NCBI RefSeq assembly: GCF_014356525.2
Contig: NC_052511.1
Coordinates: 16,353,942-16,417,941 of the forward strand
Source: Nilaparvata lugens
Taxonomy: Eukaryota > Arthropoda > Insecta > Hemiptera > Delphacidae
Reading direction: 5' to 3'
DNA: 64,000 bases
Below the pieces are notes generated by a model. It worked only from the letters and a program-made list of their open reading frames with translations, searched no databases and was not told the DNA's origin. The translations under genes were made by a program, and so were the position numbers. Shown here one piece after another: positions 10,806 through 22,117 of the stretch; the first letter of the stretch is position 1, and each line of letters begins with the position of its first letter.

Positions 10806-12360
10806 GAAAAAGAATTGAAAGGTTTTAAATGTACGAACAAAATTTTACGTCTACACTCGAATGAAAACAATTTATTTTTGCACAAATCTTGGATATCAAA
10901 CAAATTTTTTTGGAATACCGAGTACGGTAATTCTTGCAGATCTTTCTCCATGTATCACGATGCTGATGGACAATTTCATAGATTCAATGACTATTTATAC
11001 TTTCATCTATCATGATCTTCATAATATAAATAATGGGAGATTATCAAACTATAATTGATTAGTAACTATCAAGATTTCTCAAAACACAACATTCATGGAC
11101 TTTTCCTCATAGTGCTTCGGACCCAGTTTGTGATACCAAAGATCCTTGATGTTTAGAAACTAAACCCATGATGATGGATTATGTTTATACATAGGCTGTA
11201 GAGAGAAGTCCATTTATTGTCAAGCATAGTTGATGATGTGAGGGTACAATTTCCCATTTATAATAAGTTGATATTGGATTTATTATATTAGAATGCATCA
11301 TTCATGGCGAAAGTCTATGGAATTAAGATACATCTTCATCTTTGGTAGTAGGAATAGGTATAATCAAACAGTATAATGTGTGTGAGTGAGGCAGTGAATT
11401 TTCAAACCATTTTATGTCTGTATAATAGACTTGACATCCTCCTTCTTCTAACTCTGAATGTCTCAGTATCTTTCTTGATAAATGAATAACGTTCATACTT
11501 TCCACGCTTGAAGTAGTCAGATGAAGGTGAAAAATACAGCGAACGCTTCGCTAGATAAGAGAGAAGCGAAAAGGGAAAGATTTTTGAGCGGAAGTGGATG
11601 AAGATTGCAGAAACACGTCGACTTAGTTTTGTGGAATAGAAGTGGAGTCGACTTGCATGGATTATTAGCAGGCCGGGCTAATGCTCCATGGGACGGGATA
11701 AAGTAAGTGAATAATTTTATTGCCATGTCGTCTTCGTGGTGGTGGAGAAAAGGAAAGGAAGAGGTTCTAGATGGAAGCAATAGTGGAGGGAAAAAAGAAT
11801 CGCGGTTTTAAAAAATCTGGTCTCATTATTCTTTTTCCCGGCCTGAAAAGGAGGAAAAAAGAGAATCTGCTTGTTTTGTCAGTTGAGTCGTTCTGTTTTC
11901 TAACCCCCCCCCCCGCGACAAAACTCACTTCACCCCACCCAACCGTCCCTCACCAACCATCCTACAGCTTATACCATCACGCAGGCTTTTTAGTTTATAG
12001 CCGAATTAATATATACCCCTCCAGCCACTATCTAAATTTCACAACCCCACGCTTACTTTCCCTTAACAGCCCCCTATTCAATCCCTGAAGACATCATGGT
12101 GCTTTGTCAACTGGGGATTTCTCCACATATCCAGTACATCTTAATACGTGCCATGTTCAGATACCACTTTTCCACTTTCCACGATGGATCACGCCAACTC
12201 ACACTGCATTTTTCCAAACAATATTGTCTTCCAACTGTTGACCGGCGATTGTGTTGCTTTGTGGGAAACTGTTGAATGTTCAAGAATCCGAGAAAGTTCA
12301 GGTATTGAGCAATTATACAATATTATAAATAAAATTATCATTCCATTCCAATGTATAGCA
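10806..12360. other. Unassigned sequence
   Basis: No coding region is supported. Overlapping short frames at 10.8-11.1 and 11.5-12.1 kb have no recognisable motifs. A C-run occurs near 11906-11917. Confidence 0.4.
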
Positions 12361-12445
12361 TTTCAAATCAGATCAAATCAAATCATCGTTTATTGCCATA
12401 AAACATACAATATGTTGAGACAATCGTCGCTATTAATAAAAACAT
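12361..12445 (-). mobile_element. Non-LTR retrotransposon 3' tail
   Basis: On the minus strand the sequence reads TGGCAATAAACGATGATTTG and then ATTTGATCTGATTTG. An AATAAA signal followed by short degenerate repeats is a common 3' end of CR1/RTE-type LINEs. Only the tail is recognisable. Confidence 0.45.
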
Positions 12446-13099
12446 GAAAATACGAGTTGAAGAACTCAACTATCACAGATAAAACTTATACTACACACTA
12501 CAATCCACACATTACTTAAACAGCTGTAACCGGTGGAGGTATTTTTAACCCTACACCACACCTGACATCATTTCTGTAACCTGAGATATCTTTTTCTCTA
12601 TTTGATTAATCTTCCAAAACATAAAATATATAAGAATACATGTGATTCGATAGTCATTCTTGCAGACTATACCACCGCTGCGCACCAATGTAAACGGAGG
12701 GGAGGTGTTTCTTCTTCTCTATAATATTTACCAATATTATGCTAAAGTTTACTGCTATCAAATCATCTACCGGTATTTGAATCCTTGATTGGTTGGGAGC
12801 TCTTAGTGGACTCGTTCATTCAAATGCACAGATTATCATCATTGTAACCTATTCTAGCAACTATAGTAACTACGAGCCAGGAACTTCAATGAGAAATACT
12901 TTTAAAATTTAACCTCAGGTTTATTGAACTCATTAACGAATCAATAGAAATCATGTCAAATTTTCAAACAGAGTTACTCAGAAAAAGAAGGAATATTCAA
13001 TTTCAATCTACACATTTTGGGAACCTGCTAACTTGCTGCATTTGAATTTGGGCCTCGGTCATTCTATGAAACTAAATTTTGAGCTGAATAACAAAAACA

Positions 13100-13250
13100 A
13101 CAAAAGTTCGGCACTCACCATTTTAACAATATTCAAACTTGGACTCTTCAGAAACACTCACATACGCTTTAATAAAACTCACTATACTTGAACTCACACG
13201 CACAAATAATTTTCTGATTCTACTCCTACTAACTATATAAAATTTGGTTT
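13100..13250 (-). promoter_or_regulatory. Possible minus-strand promoter and first coding exon
   Basis: On the minus strand a TATA-like TTTATATAG lies at about 13234-13242. About 30 bases downstream is an initiator-like ATCAGAA. About 95 bases further is AAAATG at 13124-13119, followed immediately by GTGAGT (13118-13113), a consensus splice donor. An exon ending right after its ATG is unusual but known. No downstream exon could be tied to it, so this is a hypothesis only. Confidence 0.25.
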
Positions 13251-14035
13251 CCTATTCATCTAGGTAAAAATTACTGATAGCTGGGAACTTAACAATTTGT
13301 CCCTTTGACAGGGAAATGGGCCCAATCAGAGGACCGAGGCTCGCACACCGTTACATGTTTTCCCAGTTACGTCTCAATTCCAACTGTGGCCTTTTCACTG
13401 AAAATTATTCCCCCTCCACGAGCGTTGAGCACAGCTTCCAGTGGAAAAGCCAAATCTGCAAAAAGGTCAATGCTCGTACAATTTTCAAATACAGTGGCTT
13501 TTTCGACATGAAATTGAAACTGCACTTGGAAAATGCACGAAAATTGCTTTAATTTTGACAACTAAGCAACAAGTTATCAAATTCAAACAAGACAGAGTCA
13601 ATTCTCACACTAAAAACGCAGGGTTCAACATACAGTTAGAATCAAAGTTCATTTCAGTTCAAAAACCTGAAAAATAAAATAAGATACACAAAAACAACTA
13701 CAATAATACCCACTCAATATCACACTATTACACAACAATGGATCCATGAGCAAACACCACAGCACAGCTGCACCACAACACAATTATAATAACAATGGTA
13801 TTACACCACAATTCAATTCTCTTCACCTATTTTTGATGTAGTTTGGAAGCTATAATAAACAATTAAAAGCCCACTTACTGTGAACATTCTTTCTTGAACA
13901 TTCTTAAGTACACAAAAGTCAACAGAAAATGTTAGTGTATGCCAGTGGGCTCATTTTGATTTCCTTTATCTATTCTCAAAGTATGTTACGAACTGTGAAA
14001 GCTTAGTTGAACAGTATTATAGTATCAATCAATCT
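13251..14035. other. Unassigned sequence with overlapping short frames
   Basis: Several overlapping short open frames (13305-13677, both strands) have no recognisable domain. The end (13680-13850) is rich in ACA/CAC words. No repeat partner was seen in the window. Confidence 0.3.
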
Positions 14036-14167
14036 GGCCCCTGTTTCATAAAAACTTACATGTCCTGTAATACAGGACCAGCTGATTTTATCGGCTATAT
14101 TGAGCATGTAATTGGAATGGTGATTCTCCTGTATTACAGGACTTGTAACTTCTATGAAACAGGCCCC
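14036..14167. mobile_element. Small MITE with GGGCCTGTTTCAT-type ends
   Basis: The left arm GGCCCCTGTTTCATAAAAAC pairs with the right arm ending CTATGAAACAGGCCCC. The arms also share ACATGTCCTGTAATACAGGA against TCCTGTATTACAGGACTTGT. Total is 132 bp with a loop of about 45 bp. It is non-coding. The target duplication is not clear, so the superfamily is not assigned. Confidence 0.75.
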
Positions 14168-14324
14168 TGGGGTAGTAATGATAGTGCCCGTAGTGATAAC
14201 CTAGTGAAATGTATGTCTACCGCCAAAATAGGGAATGGAAGACGGAACGTAAGTGCAGAAGATCAATGTTGAATTCTGATTTCTGCAAAGGTTGTGACGT
14301 TATTCTTTATTTAAATAACGATTA

Positions 14325-14400
14325 GCCTCCTGCTTGGCATCAGTCGGTAGAGCATGAAATATTTGATATAATTATATAATTAGGTCGTGGTTTTTTTTAA
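14325..14400 (+). pseudogene. tRNA-Lys-derived sequence (SINE head or tRNA pseudogene)
   Basis: TCAGTCGGTAGAGCATGA at 14340-14357 matches the D-arm and anticodon-stem region of animal tRNA-Lys (A box), and GGTCGTGG (14383-14390) matches the start of its T arm. The segment between is about 10 bases too long. The T loop is destroyed by a run of T, so a working tRNA is excluded. A tRNA-derived SINE or retropseudogene fits. Known part: the tRNA-Lys consensus. Inferred part: the SINE origin. Confidence 0.6.
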
Positions 14401-16730
14401 TAGGATTCAGTCTCATGAAATCTTTATAGGCCCAGATATGAGCTTCCCCTATAACTCTTGTAATTCATTGAAAAATAAATATATATAAATATGATACTTA
14501 TACTATAGTGTTGAGGAATTAAAATAAATTGCACACCATAAACAATTTGATACATATATTAAACAAATAATGCAAAAAATAGATCGAGGCAAAAATATAT
14601 AAAGAGCGATAAAAATATAATATAAATAAAAAAAATAGAGCAATAATTGAAATCAGTAAAAATATCACAGGCTAAACTTTATACTCTAGATTTATGGCAC
14701 GAATCATTACCATGTGCCTTTATCTTAAAATCATATGCATCCTTTTGCATGTGGTTGCGATATGCGCTTGCCAATACTTGTCGACTTGGACAATTCAATT
14801 AAAAATAGGTTCTTTAAGATCAACTTGATAAATTGGCAACTAATAATCCAAATATATATATATTAAATTCTCTAGTACTTAGTAGATTTCTTTGTATTGA
14901 ATATATATTTTATCTCAGGGTGCAAGATTCGGCACCTGATGGAATAGGTAGAGCAATTCATCTAGTGAATTAGAGCTATAACAAACTATCGCAAATTATA
15001 TTGCAAAAATTAAAGATCATATGAATATGTTTTAATAGCCTAGATTTTATACTTCTTTGGTTCAATAGAATTTTCTGAAATGTATTGGTTCATTTTTTCC
15101 TTCAATAAAATACCTCTAATACTAATTTTACTCGCGCAAGTACTTCTCTTACTAAATTCTCAAGTTATAATAAAAACCCTTTCGACGAGCTAGCTTTGAT
15201 CATTAGATAGATTCGAAGCACTAGGGCGCCCATCACTAAATCAATATTTATCACTCACGTGTCGAAATCTTCTTATAAGCCGCCGATGTTGATCCAACTC
15301 CTGGTGGTCCTGGAATATGTTAGCCGGAATCGTCTCTTCCAAGGGGTTACAAAAATATTTGAAATTGAAAATGACTTCTGCTTTACAAGAGCATCACAAA
15401 GTCTTTTAAGAAATTTAATAATTTGATCTAACTTTAACTTTTACAATTTATTAGCAAGGTATTACGCTCTAAAATATTTAGGGTCCTCTCATGGTGGCAT
15501 TTGGCTGGCGAGTGTTGGATTCTCCTTTCTCAATTTTACAAATCTTATTTCCGACTTTCAAATTAACATAAAATTTGAATATCTTAGTCCTCCGCCATTT
15601 AGGTTCAAATAGATCGTACAAAAAATATCAAATTATTACTTAGGTTGTGCGTTTAATAATTTCTTTGCCTTCGGGCCATATCTATAACATAGACTATACA
15701 ACAATTTAACATAGATTCCGAACATTTATAGGAATATATATAAATATTTTTGAATTGGCCTACAATTGCCGCCTATTAACTGCTATTGTGCTATTGGTGC
15801 ATGCAAATTTGATTCCGTATTCATGCGCCTGGTACCTCCTATTTCCTGAATACACTTAATTATTTTTATTTGGTATTTTACTTATGCTCTCTACATGCTA
15901 GCTAATATTCTATATACTAATATTTGTTTCATGCCACCTAATAGTTAGCCACGTGATCATGTGTTCTTTCACATTGCATACTGTTTTGTTGCAATAGAGC
16001 TCTGCCAAGGGGTTTTGGTCAGATTCTACGTTGCTCGATTTGATCCATCTTTAGGTCGCCGATCCCTGAATGCATATACCTAACCTCAATCTTCAAAATA
16101 TTTTATATAATAATATATTTATTAGCAACAAATTCTTTCAAATCCTTTTTAGGTTTTTTGTACCGTTTAGCCAGAACAAGCTGATGCTATCTAATCTTAA
16201 TTGTTATCTATTTGGCGATATTAGCCAGTTACTTTATTTCAGACCTATTAATATTTCGGTTAGGGATTTTTATCTACCCAAATTCCGATATTTTACAAGG
16301 TATATGAAAAAACCATCTACCATCAGACCTAATTGTTATGTGATCCTGATCAAGAGTTTCTTCATGAATGTTGAAAAAATCCACTGCATGAACTTTGTTA
16401 CTCTCTTTACTTTGTTACTATATAATTGGTAAAGTACGTACATTTATTGTGGAAATTACAAAATTTCAATTTTTTCTCATTTATTTAAAAATTTTCCAAT
16501 TTATCCATTAAATATCATAGGCCATATCTATAAAATATTGTTTCGGGAATATATTGTTACTATCATAATACGGTATTTACAATATTTGACAATAGATCAT
16601 CCAAATTAAAGAATGATTGACCTCGTACTGTTGATCTCCGGGGTCTCCTATAAAACTATCCTTATTCTACGCTGAGAATATTATTCCGTCAGTTATATTC
16701 TCTATTTTCCCTCTTTACTCCTGAGTCCAA
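14401..16730. other. Unassigned AT-rich stretch with a distinct word style
   Basis: About 2.3 kb without a defensible gene. It contains many TAGG/CCTA words and phrases such as CCAAGGGGTT twice (about 15339 and 16008). A 120-codon frame at 16070-16432 is rich in N, F, Y and I, as expected from AT-rich DNA, and shows no motif. It could be a degenerate transposon body, but no ends were found. Confidence 0.35.
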
Positions 16731-17211
16731 ACCTCCAAATCCCTTTCTACCTCCCAAGAGAAGCCGTATCGAAGGAATCAAACATGCATAGTTTTTGACA
16801 TCTTTCCCATTCTGTCGATAAAAATGCTGCTTTCAAATACAGTGACAATTGTGTGGCAAGAGACAAGATAGTAGTGAATATTTTTCTGTTGAGAGGGGAA
16901 AAGTTGTTTGGAGATAGCGTCAAGTCAGACAGTCGACGCAACGCAAAACCAAGTGATACTGGATGTGATGCGCTGGAGGAAAGAAGAGGAAAGTAATATA
17001 GGGTTATAAGAAAGAGGAAAGATGGAGTTGAGGTGTGTTTGAAAGGGAGAGCGACCGAGAAAAAGGTATGAGTGGAAGATGGAATTGAGGAGAAGTATAT
17101 CTTCAAGGCATGAGTGGAAAATGAAATTGAGAAGTCTATACTTTAAGGAATAGAGTAAACAATCTCAGCTTGTCTCTGTATACGCTTTCTTTGTTCAAGG
17201 TAGACTTTTGA
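16731..17211. other. Unassigned, purine-biased plus strand
   Basis: Open frames on the minus strand (16747-17106 and 17136-17513) mirror the purine-rich bias of the plus strand, giving S/L/F-rich translations. No domain is recognised. Confidence 0.35.
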
Positions 17212-17239
17212 AGAGAGAGAGAGAGAGAGAGAGAGAGAA
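17212..17239 (+). repeat. (GA)n microsatellite
   Basis: Uninterrupted GA dinucleotides over about 28 bp inside a broader purine-rich segment. Confidence 0.95.
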
Positions 17240-17613
17240 ATGCGATGGAGTATAAGAGGAGTGGAAAAGGGAATGGTAAGAGAAAGATGAAGAAGGTGCG
17301 CCTCACTGTTATGTATGTGGATTGGGAGAAATTGAGAAAAATGTTTGTGGAGAGAGACAAAGTGATGAGTTGTGTGGGAAACTGAGAGAAAGGATGAATT
17401 AGATTTGAAGAAGTTGACAATTGTGTGTTGTTGGTGTCGTGACGGAGGTGTTGTGGGATCCAATGCTGGCGAAGGTCTCCAGAAGGGAGCGCAGCACAAC
17501 CAAAGAAAGGCAAGCCCTTTGTAGGACCGCGGGCCAGGAAACCCTACTGATAGCGGAAACAGAAGGAATCCTTATCAGCAAGGGCTAAAAGAGTCGGCTC
17601 CTCCACAGCGGCG

Positions 17614-17640
17614 ATAACGGAACGGAACGGAACGGAATCG
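17614..17640 (+). repeat. (GGAAC)n short tandem repeat
   Basis: About four copies of GGAAC in CGGAACGGAACGGAACGGAA, within a less AT-rich segment at 17430-17660. Confidence 0.9.
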
Positions 17641-17689
17641 CACCGTGTAAACGAGTCTTTCCCGTATCACGTTGCTTTGCTTTCCACGC

Positions 17690-17860
17690 TACTTCCCCTC
17701 AACCTCCTCCATCACTTCCTCCACATCCTCCTCCTACTCCTCCTCCAGCTGCTCCTCCTCCTCCTCCTACTCTTACTCCTCCACCTCCTCCTATTCCTAC
17801 TCCTTCTCCTCCTCCTTCTCCTCCTACTCCTCCTCCTCCTCATCCTCAATCTCCCTCAAG
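17690..17860 (+). repeat. Imperfect (CTC)n/(TCC)n pyrimidine tract
   Basis: Almost pure pyrimidine with recurring CTCCTC and TACTCC units. It produces serine-rich or leucine-rich frames (17672-17917) that are artefacts of the repeat. Confidence 0.9.
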
Positions 17861-18009
17861 TCTCGCATTTTCTCCGCCGGAAAAGTAGGCGACAAGATGA
17901 GTAGCGACCGCTGGTGACAAGTGATAATAGAGATACGCGAATGTTTCATTACAAGCACGTTCACACAGTAATATGGTGAGCAATGATGTGCGGGTAAATG
18001 TAAGTGAAT

Positions 18010-18150
18010 GTTACTAGAGAACCCTTCTGTTAAAACTGTAGATGTATACTGTGCTACAGTGTATCACAGAGAAAAAAAACATTATTTCCATTTTTTTCTT
18101 TCCATTTAAGATATTTCCACTCCATGAAACTGTACTGGATCTCACTGTAC
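18010..18150 (+). repeat. Direct repeat D, left copy
   Basis: Matches 19009-19152 in the same orientation: TTACTAGAGAACCCTTCTGT here against TTACTGGAGAATCCTAATGT there, sharing AACTGTAGATGTATACTGTG, then TATTTCC and CATGAAACTG-like words. It ends exactly where the TIR element begins. Confidence 0.75.
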
Positions 18151-19002
18151 AGGTAAACCAGCCCATGTTGGGACACCAAAATTCAAACAGCTATAACTTG
18201 GACAAAAATGGAAAAAATCTACATTTTTCATTTTTATATTTATTGTATTTGCTTACACTATTATCCTCGAGGATGGCAACTGCATTGATTATCAATTGAT
18301 TTTTTTATTGCAAAAACAATTTTTTGGGGAGTGTACCGACGTGGGCTTAAGATCGGCCCACGATGGGACATCTCTTGCCCAGGTTGGGATATTGGATTAA
18401 AAATGAGCAATTCATTATTTTTGTTAATTTATAACATTTAATTATAATCACTGATAGTATAAATACATTTTTTTTAATTTTTTTTAGTAAAAACTATGGC
18501 CAGAAGTCATTTGCACAAAGTGTGTTTGAAATGGCTACCTCTGAAGCTACATTACAGGCTATAGCCTACATTGAGTAGAATAAGATGCAGAAGCAATGCT
18601 CATCCTTATAATATGAGCATAGAATTATGTGTCTCAATGTGGGCTGTCCCAAGGTGGGCAGATGGTCATGGCTTTGTTTCAGACAGAATAACTAGATTAA
18701 AAATAAGAGTTCAATAATGTCTATATGTCAAAATATCAATATAAAAACACATAATGCATATTAGCGGAGAGACTTCAAATGCTAAATGTTTAAAGTGAAA
18801 ATTAAAATTCCTTCTCTCAAAAAAAACTTTGAGGTTACAAAAACATTTTTTCAATTTTTTCTTAATAACGGCTGGAGCTACATCTGAAATTATTATGTCT
18901 GTACTTAAGGCTATAAACAGCTGAAAACATAGCAGTTGTTGCCAACCCAACACTCACTAATTTCCCACAACTTGAAGTGTCCCAACGTGGGCTGGTTTAC
19001 CC
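18151..19002. mobile_element. TIR element with GGTAAACCAGCCCAYGTTGGGACAC ends
   Basis: Left end GGTAAACCAGCCCATGTTGG (18152 on) and right end CCAACGTGGGCTGGTTTACC (to 19001) are inverted over 25 bp with one mismatch. Nearby TA dinucleotides on both sides fit a Tc1/mariner-like target, but the exact boundary is uncertain by a few bases. The interior carries further copies of the terminal core, e.g. ACGTGGGC and GCCCACGATGGGACA near 18340-18371, CCCAGGTTGGGA near 18379 and TGTGGGCTGTCCCAAGGTGG near 18638. No transposase frame. Confidence 0.7.
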
Positions 19003-19008
19003 TATACC

Positions 19009-19152
19009 TTACTGGAGAATCCTAATGTTATAACTGTAGATGTATACTGTGCAGTGTTACAGTGTTTCACAGAGGAAATAATATTTTCCCCTTTTTTCTT
19101 TTCTTTCAAGATATTTCCTCTTAATGAAACTGAACTGAATCCCACAGTACAA
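19009..19152 (+). repeat. Direct repeat D, right copy
   Basis: Second copy of the roughly 143-bp unit described at 18010-18150. With the TIR element removed, the two units would be nearly head-to-tail. Confidence 0.75.
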
Positions 19153-19533
19153 TATACACTACGAGGATGAGATGTTGGCAGGAAATACTGCTGCGAAATA
19201 TCAGGTATCTTTCATGAGTCTGTTCCTACTTATCATTTTCCAAAAGTCATGAATCTCTAGACTAGAGGATATTTCTCATTGAAGGCAAATCCTCAATTAT
19301 TTTTTAATTATATTTGATAATTTTAGTTTGTGAAAAGATGTCAAAGATTTAGATGTGCGAATATTATCTATTTATTGTTCATAAGTGGACCATTATGAAT
19401 AATTTCCTTCCTGACAAAATTGAGCTAGAGGTAGAAATATAAATTTCAACAAATGTATACAATATGTTTTCCATGTCCTTTTATGATATTTCATACACAA
19501 TATCAATAATAGATAATAGTTGTATCATTTTTT
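19153..19533. other. Unassigned AT-rich sequence
   Basis: Nothing recognisable: no open frame of note and no repeat partner found in the window. Confidence 0.4.
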
Positions 19534-20721
19534 GTCACGTGGTATTTTAGCACCACAAAATATTTTTGAAATGAACTATTGAACTTTAATAGAATTATAA
19601 AATGGAAAAGAAAGATAACCTAGTCAAAGAACCACTCAAGTAAAATCGAATGTTGTTAGTGGTAAAAGAGTAATCATATTATCTAAAATGATAAGAAAAA
19701 ACATGCATAATTGTGATTCAACAATAATGAGGATCCATTGGCGGAATTAAAAATTATAAAGCGGCTTATTTATTATTGGCAGATCATAAAAAATAAAAGT
19801 CTGCATGTACATTTGAGGTGAGAATTATTTGTTTACACTTTTAAATGAATCAATCGATATAGGATAAATCGATAGTTATTTGAATCAATACCTAACGAAT
19901 CAGCTGATTGTTTGATCAACCAGTACAAGTTGAATTATAAAGTTTACTCACAAAAGATGTATTATATATACTGAGGAAGATTTATGTAAATAAATAGGGA
20001 CAACTATTATTGCTGCACAAATATTTATTACAATCTAAAAAAGTACAAAAATCAAGAGTATACAAAACTCGTATAAAAAATTAAATATATGTTACATGAT
20101 AGCATCGTATATCGTGATTTATTTATCAGAATAGTTTAAGACAATCACTCCATATATTTATATAAAAACTTTTATTTATTTTTTCCATTATAAAGTTGAA
20201 GAAACCCTGAATCTGAAGCAACCAATTGTATTGAGTTTGTTAAATTAAAAGCCAATCAGAAAGAAGCTTACAAATCGTTCAAGGAAGAGATAAAATTTTT
20301 CTGTAAACCATCTTCTTCTGGCTTGTGATCTCATTCTGAAAGGATGCACATGGAAATTAGGGTTCTTTCTTCCTTTTAAATTGTAAAAATTATCAAGCCA
20401 ATTCCTTTTTTAAATGTGAACTATTTGTAATTAATGTCCATTTATCTGTGAACTCAGTGTTGTTGAAGAGTTCGTAATTGTAATCAATTCCCATAAATGT
20501 ATCGAAAGAAATGTACTGAAAGAAATCCATTAAGAAATCTGGACCACGCGCGAACCCAGCCGAGACGAAAGGACCTGCATAATTAATTATTGGAAATAAT
20601 TAATTTATGTCTACAAGACATCCGAGACCATCATTAATGTGAGTGTTAGTTCTAACGAGCTCGTTTTATAAAGGCCTTTTTAATAAGAGTTGGGGAATTG
20701 ATAAAAGCGCTATACAAATTA
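19534..20721 (+). repeat. Dispersed repeat family B, copy 1 (about 1.19 kb)
   Basis: Matches 35111-36290 nearly end to end in the same orientation, from GTCACGTGGTATTTTAGCAC to ATAAAAGCGCTATACAAATT. Shared blocks include CACCACAAAATATTTTTGAA, GAATCAGCTGA and CACATGGAAATTAGGGTTCT. Neither copy has a long frame. The 3' motif AAAGCGCTATACAAAT resembles the GCGCTATA tails of some LINE/SINE families, which suggests a non-LTR retroposon 3' region. That assignment is inference. Confidence 0.85.
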
Positions 20722-21128
20722 ATTCAAATTTATGAAATTCGCAACGTGTTGAATACTATCATATATTCTATAAGAACATTTTATGAAATTTATTTGATTT
20801 ATGTAGGAAGCTTACTTCCATGCACAGCATGAACGCATAAAACCCTGAGATTTTATTTTTTGAATATTAATTTAATAGTTAGTATTCGCTAATTGATCAA
20901 AGCATGTCTTATTAAATCTACAGACTGAACAGGTTTTAAATTGTAGAATTATGAATTGACTTGAAGTCCAAGTATCAGTATTAAATATAATATATTTATA
21001 ATCTTTAAAGCTCACAACTGTGAATGCTAGTAAACCCTGTAATAAAGGTTTAACTATTTGAAGAATTTATTTAAAGAAAATTATAGATTTAAGAAAATTC
21101 TATATATATTGTTTTATGGGAATATATT
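20722..21128. other. Unassigned AT-rich sequence
   Basis: No gene, repeat or bounded element recognised. Confidence 0.4.
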
Positions 21129-21560
21129 TTGTGTTTTATGTCAGCATACAAAATCATAGAAGTTTATTTTATCCTGATTCATCTTGTGATATACAGTTTG
21201 AGCTGTCTTGGTACCAAGAAAAAATATTCAGCAGCATATAAAATTATTGAATTAATTAATATCGATCTTATTAAGAGCATTCAGTACTTATCATCCGTTG
21301 ATGATAGTCATACTAGTCTGCCAGAAAAAACATATTGATAACTATATTAAAAAGGATCCAGTTATTTCATATAAGAATCCAGAGAGCTTCAAGAACTGGC
21401 GTTGTAAGTTCTAATGAATTTCAGAAGGATAAATTGGTGAACACCTGTATTCATGACAAGCGTTTTAAGGATCAACTAGAAAAAACCATAGTTGGTCTTC
21501 ATTATTCTCTATTGTATACATGGTTACTGATAATCAGTCATCAACTATCTTTTTGATTTC
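21129..21560 (+). other. Open frames of unknown origin, possible coding relic
   Basis: Two consecutive frames, 21129-21338 (69 codons) and 21335-21556 (73 codons), overlap by 4 bases. Their composition is rich in K, D, E and N and less biased than most chance frames here (e.g. SSVDDSHTSLPEK, then FQKDKLVNTCIHDKRFKDQLE). AYKIIE occurs twice in the first. No family was recognised. It may be a frameshifted relic of a transposon or host gene, or chance. Confidence 0.2.
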
Positions 21561-21579
21561 CTTATTGGTATCCTTCAAG

Positions 21580-21720
21580 AACTTCACAGAGGCAGCGGTA
21601 AGAATTATTAATCACCAGTCATTGAACCCTGTGGTGATTAAATATATTTGGAAAATTCATGTATCTACCACTGAGCTAGAGCTGCGGTTTGAACCCAGAA
21701 ATTTTGCGAGCAGGACGGCC
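21580..21720 (-). other. tRNA-like promoter boxes, weak
   Basis: On the minus strand, TAGCTCAGTGGTAGATA (A-box-like) is followed after about 35 bases by GGGTTCAATGAC (B-box-like), and is preceded by another GGTTCAAACC. A convincing cloverleaf does not form. A tRNA-derived SINE remnant is possible. Confidence 0.25.
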
Positions 21721-22117
21721 TTAACTATTTGTGAATTTATTCGCAAAATAGGGACTTTAGCAACTGCTCTTAAAATATCAAGAACATCGCATCCTCTATA
21801 AAGGATTTACAATCTACCACTTTACATTTTCTATAAGATTATCATTTTAAATTCAATCAATGGGTGATTGTTGATTGTTTTTCATAGTTTACTAGCGCTT
21901 GCAACAATCATTTGTATTTATTAATGTTAAAGTACGGTTTCGAAAGCACATACAGTAGTAGAAACCAACAAGGGACCGTTTATTCAGCATTATTTGTTGT
22001 TCATAATCCATTTAGATAATACAAATTGAAATTTTTTACATGTAATTTCTTATGTGAGGACATTATTCTCGAACATTGTCTTAAGAGTGATACACATTCA
22101 AAAAATCGCGAATGGTA

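Noticed and set aside
16070..16432. 120-codon frame, considered as a mitochondrial or transposon-derived gene
   Set aside because: Composition follows from AT-rich DNA; no conserved motif recognised; no neighbours supporting an organellar insertion.
17672..17917. Serine-rich 81-codon frame, leucine-rich 75-codon overlap
   Set aside because: Produced by the CTC/TCC pyrimidine tract.
18010..19152. The flanking direct repeats as LTRs of a small retroelement
   Set aside because: No primer-binding site follows the left copy, and inverted TIRs abut the repeats instead. Kept only as an open question in the findings.
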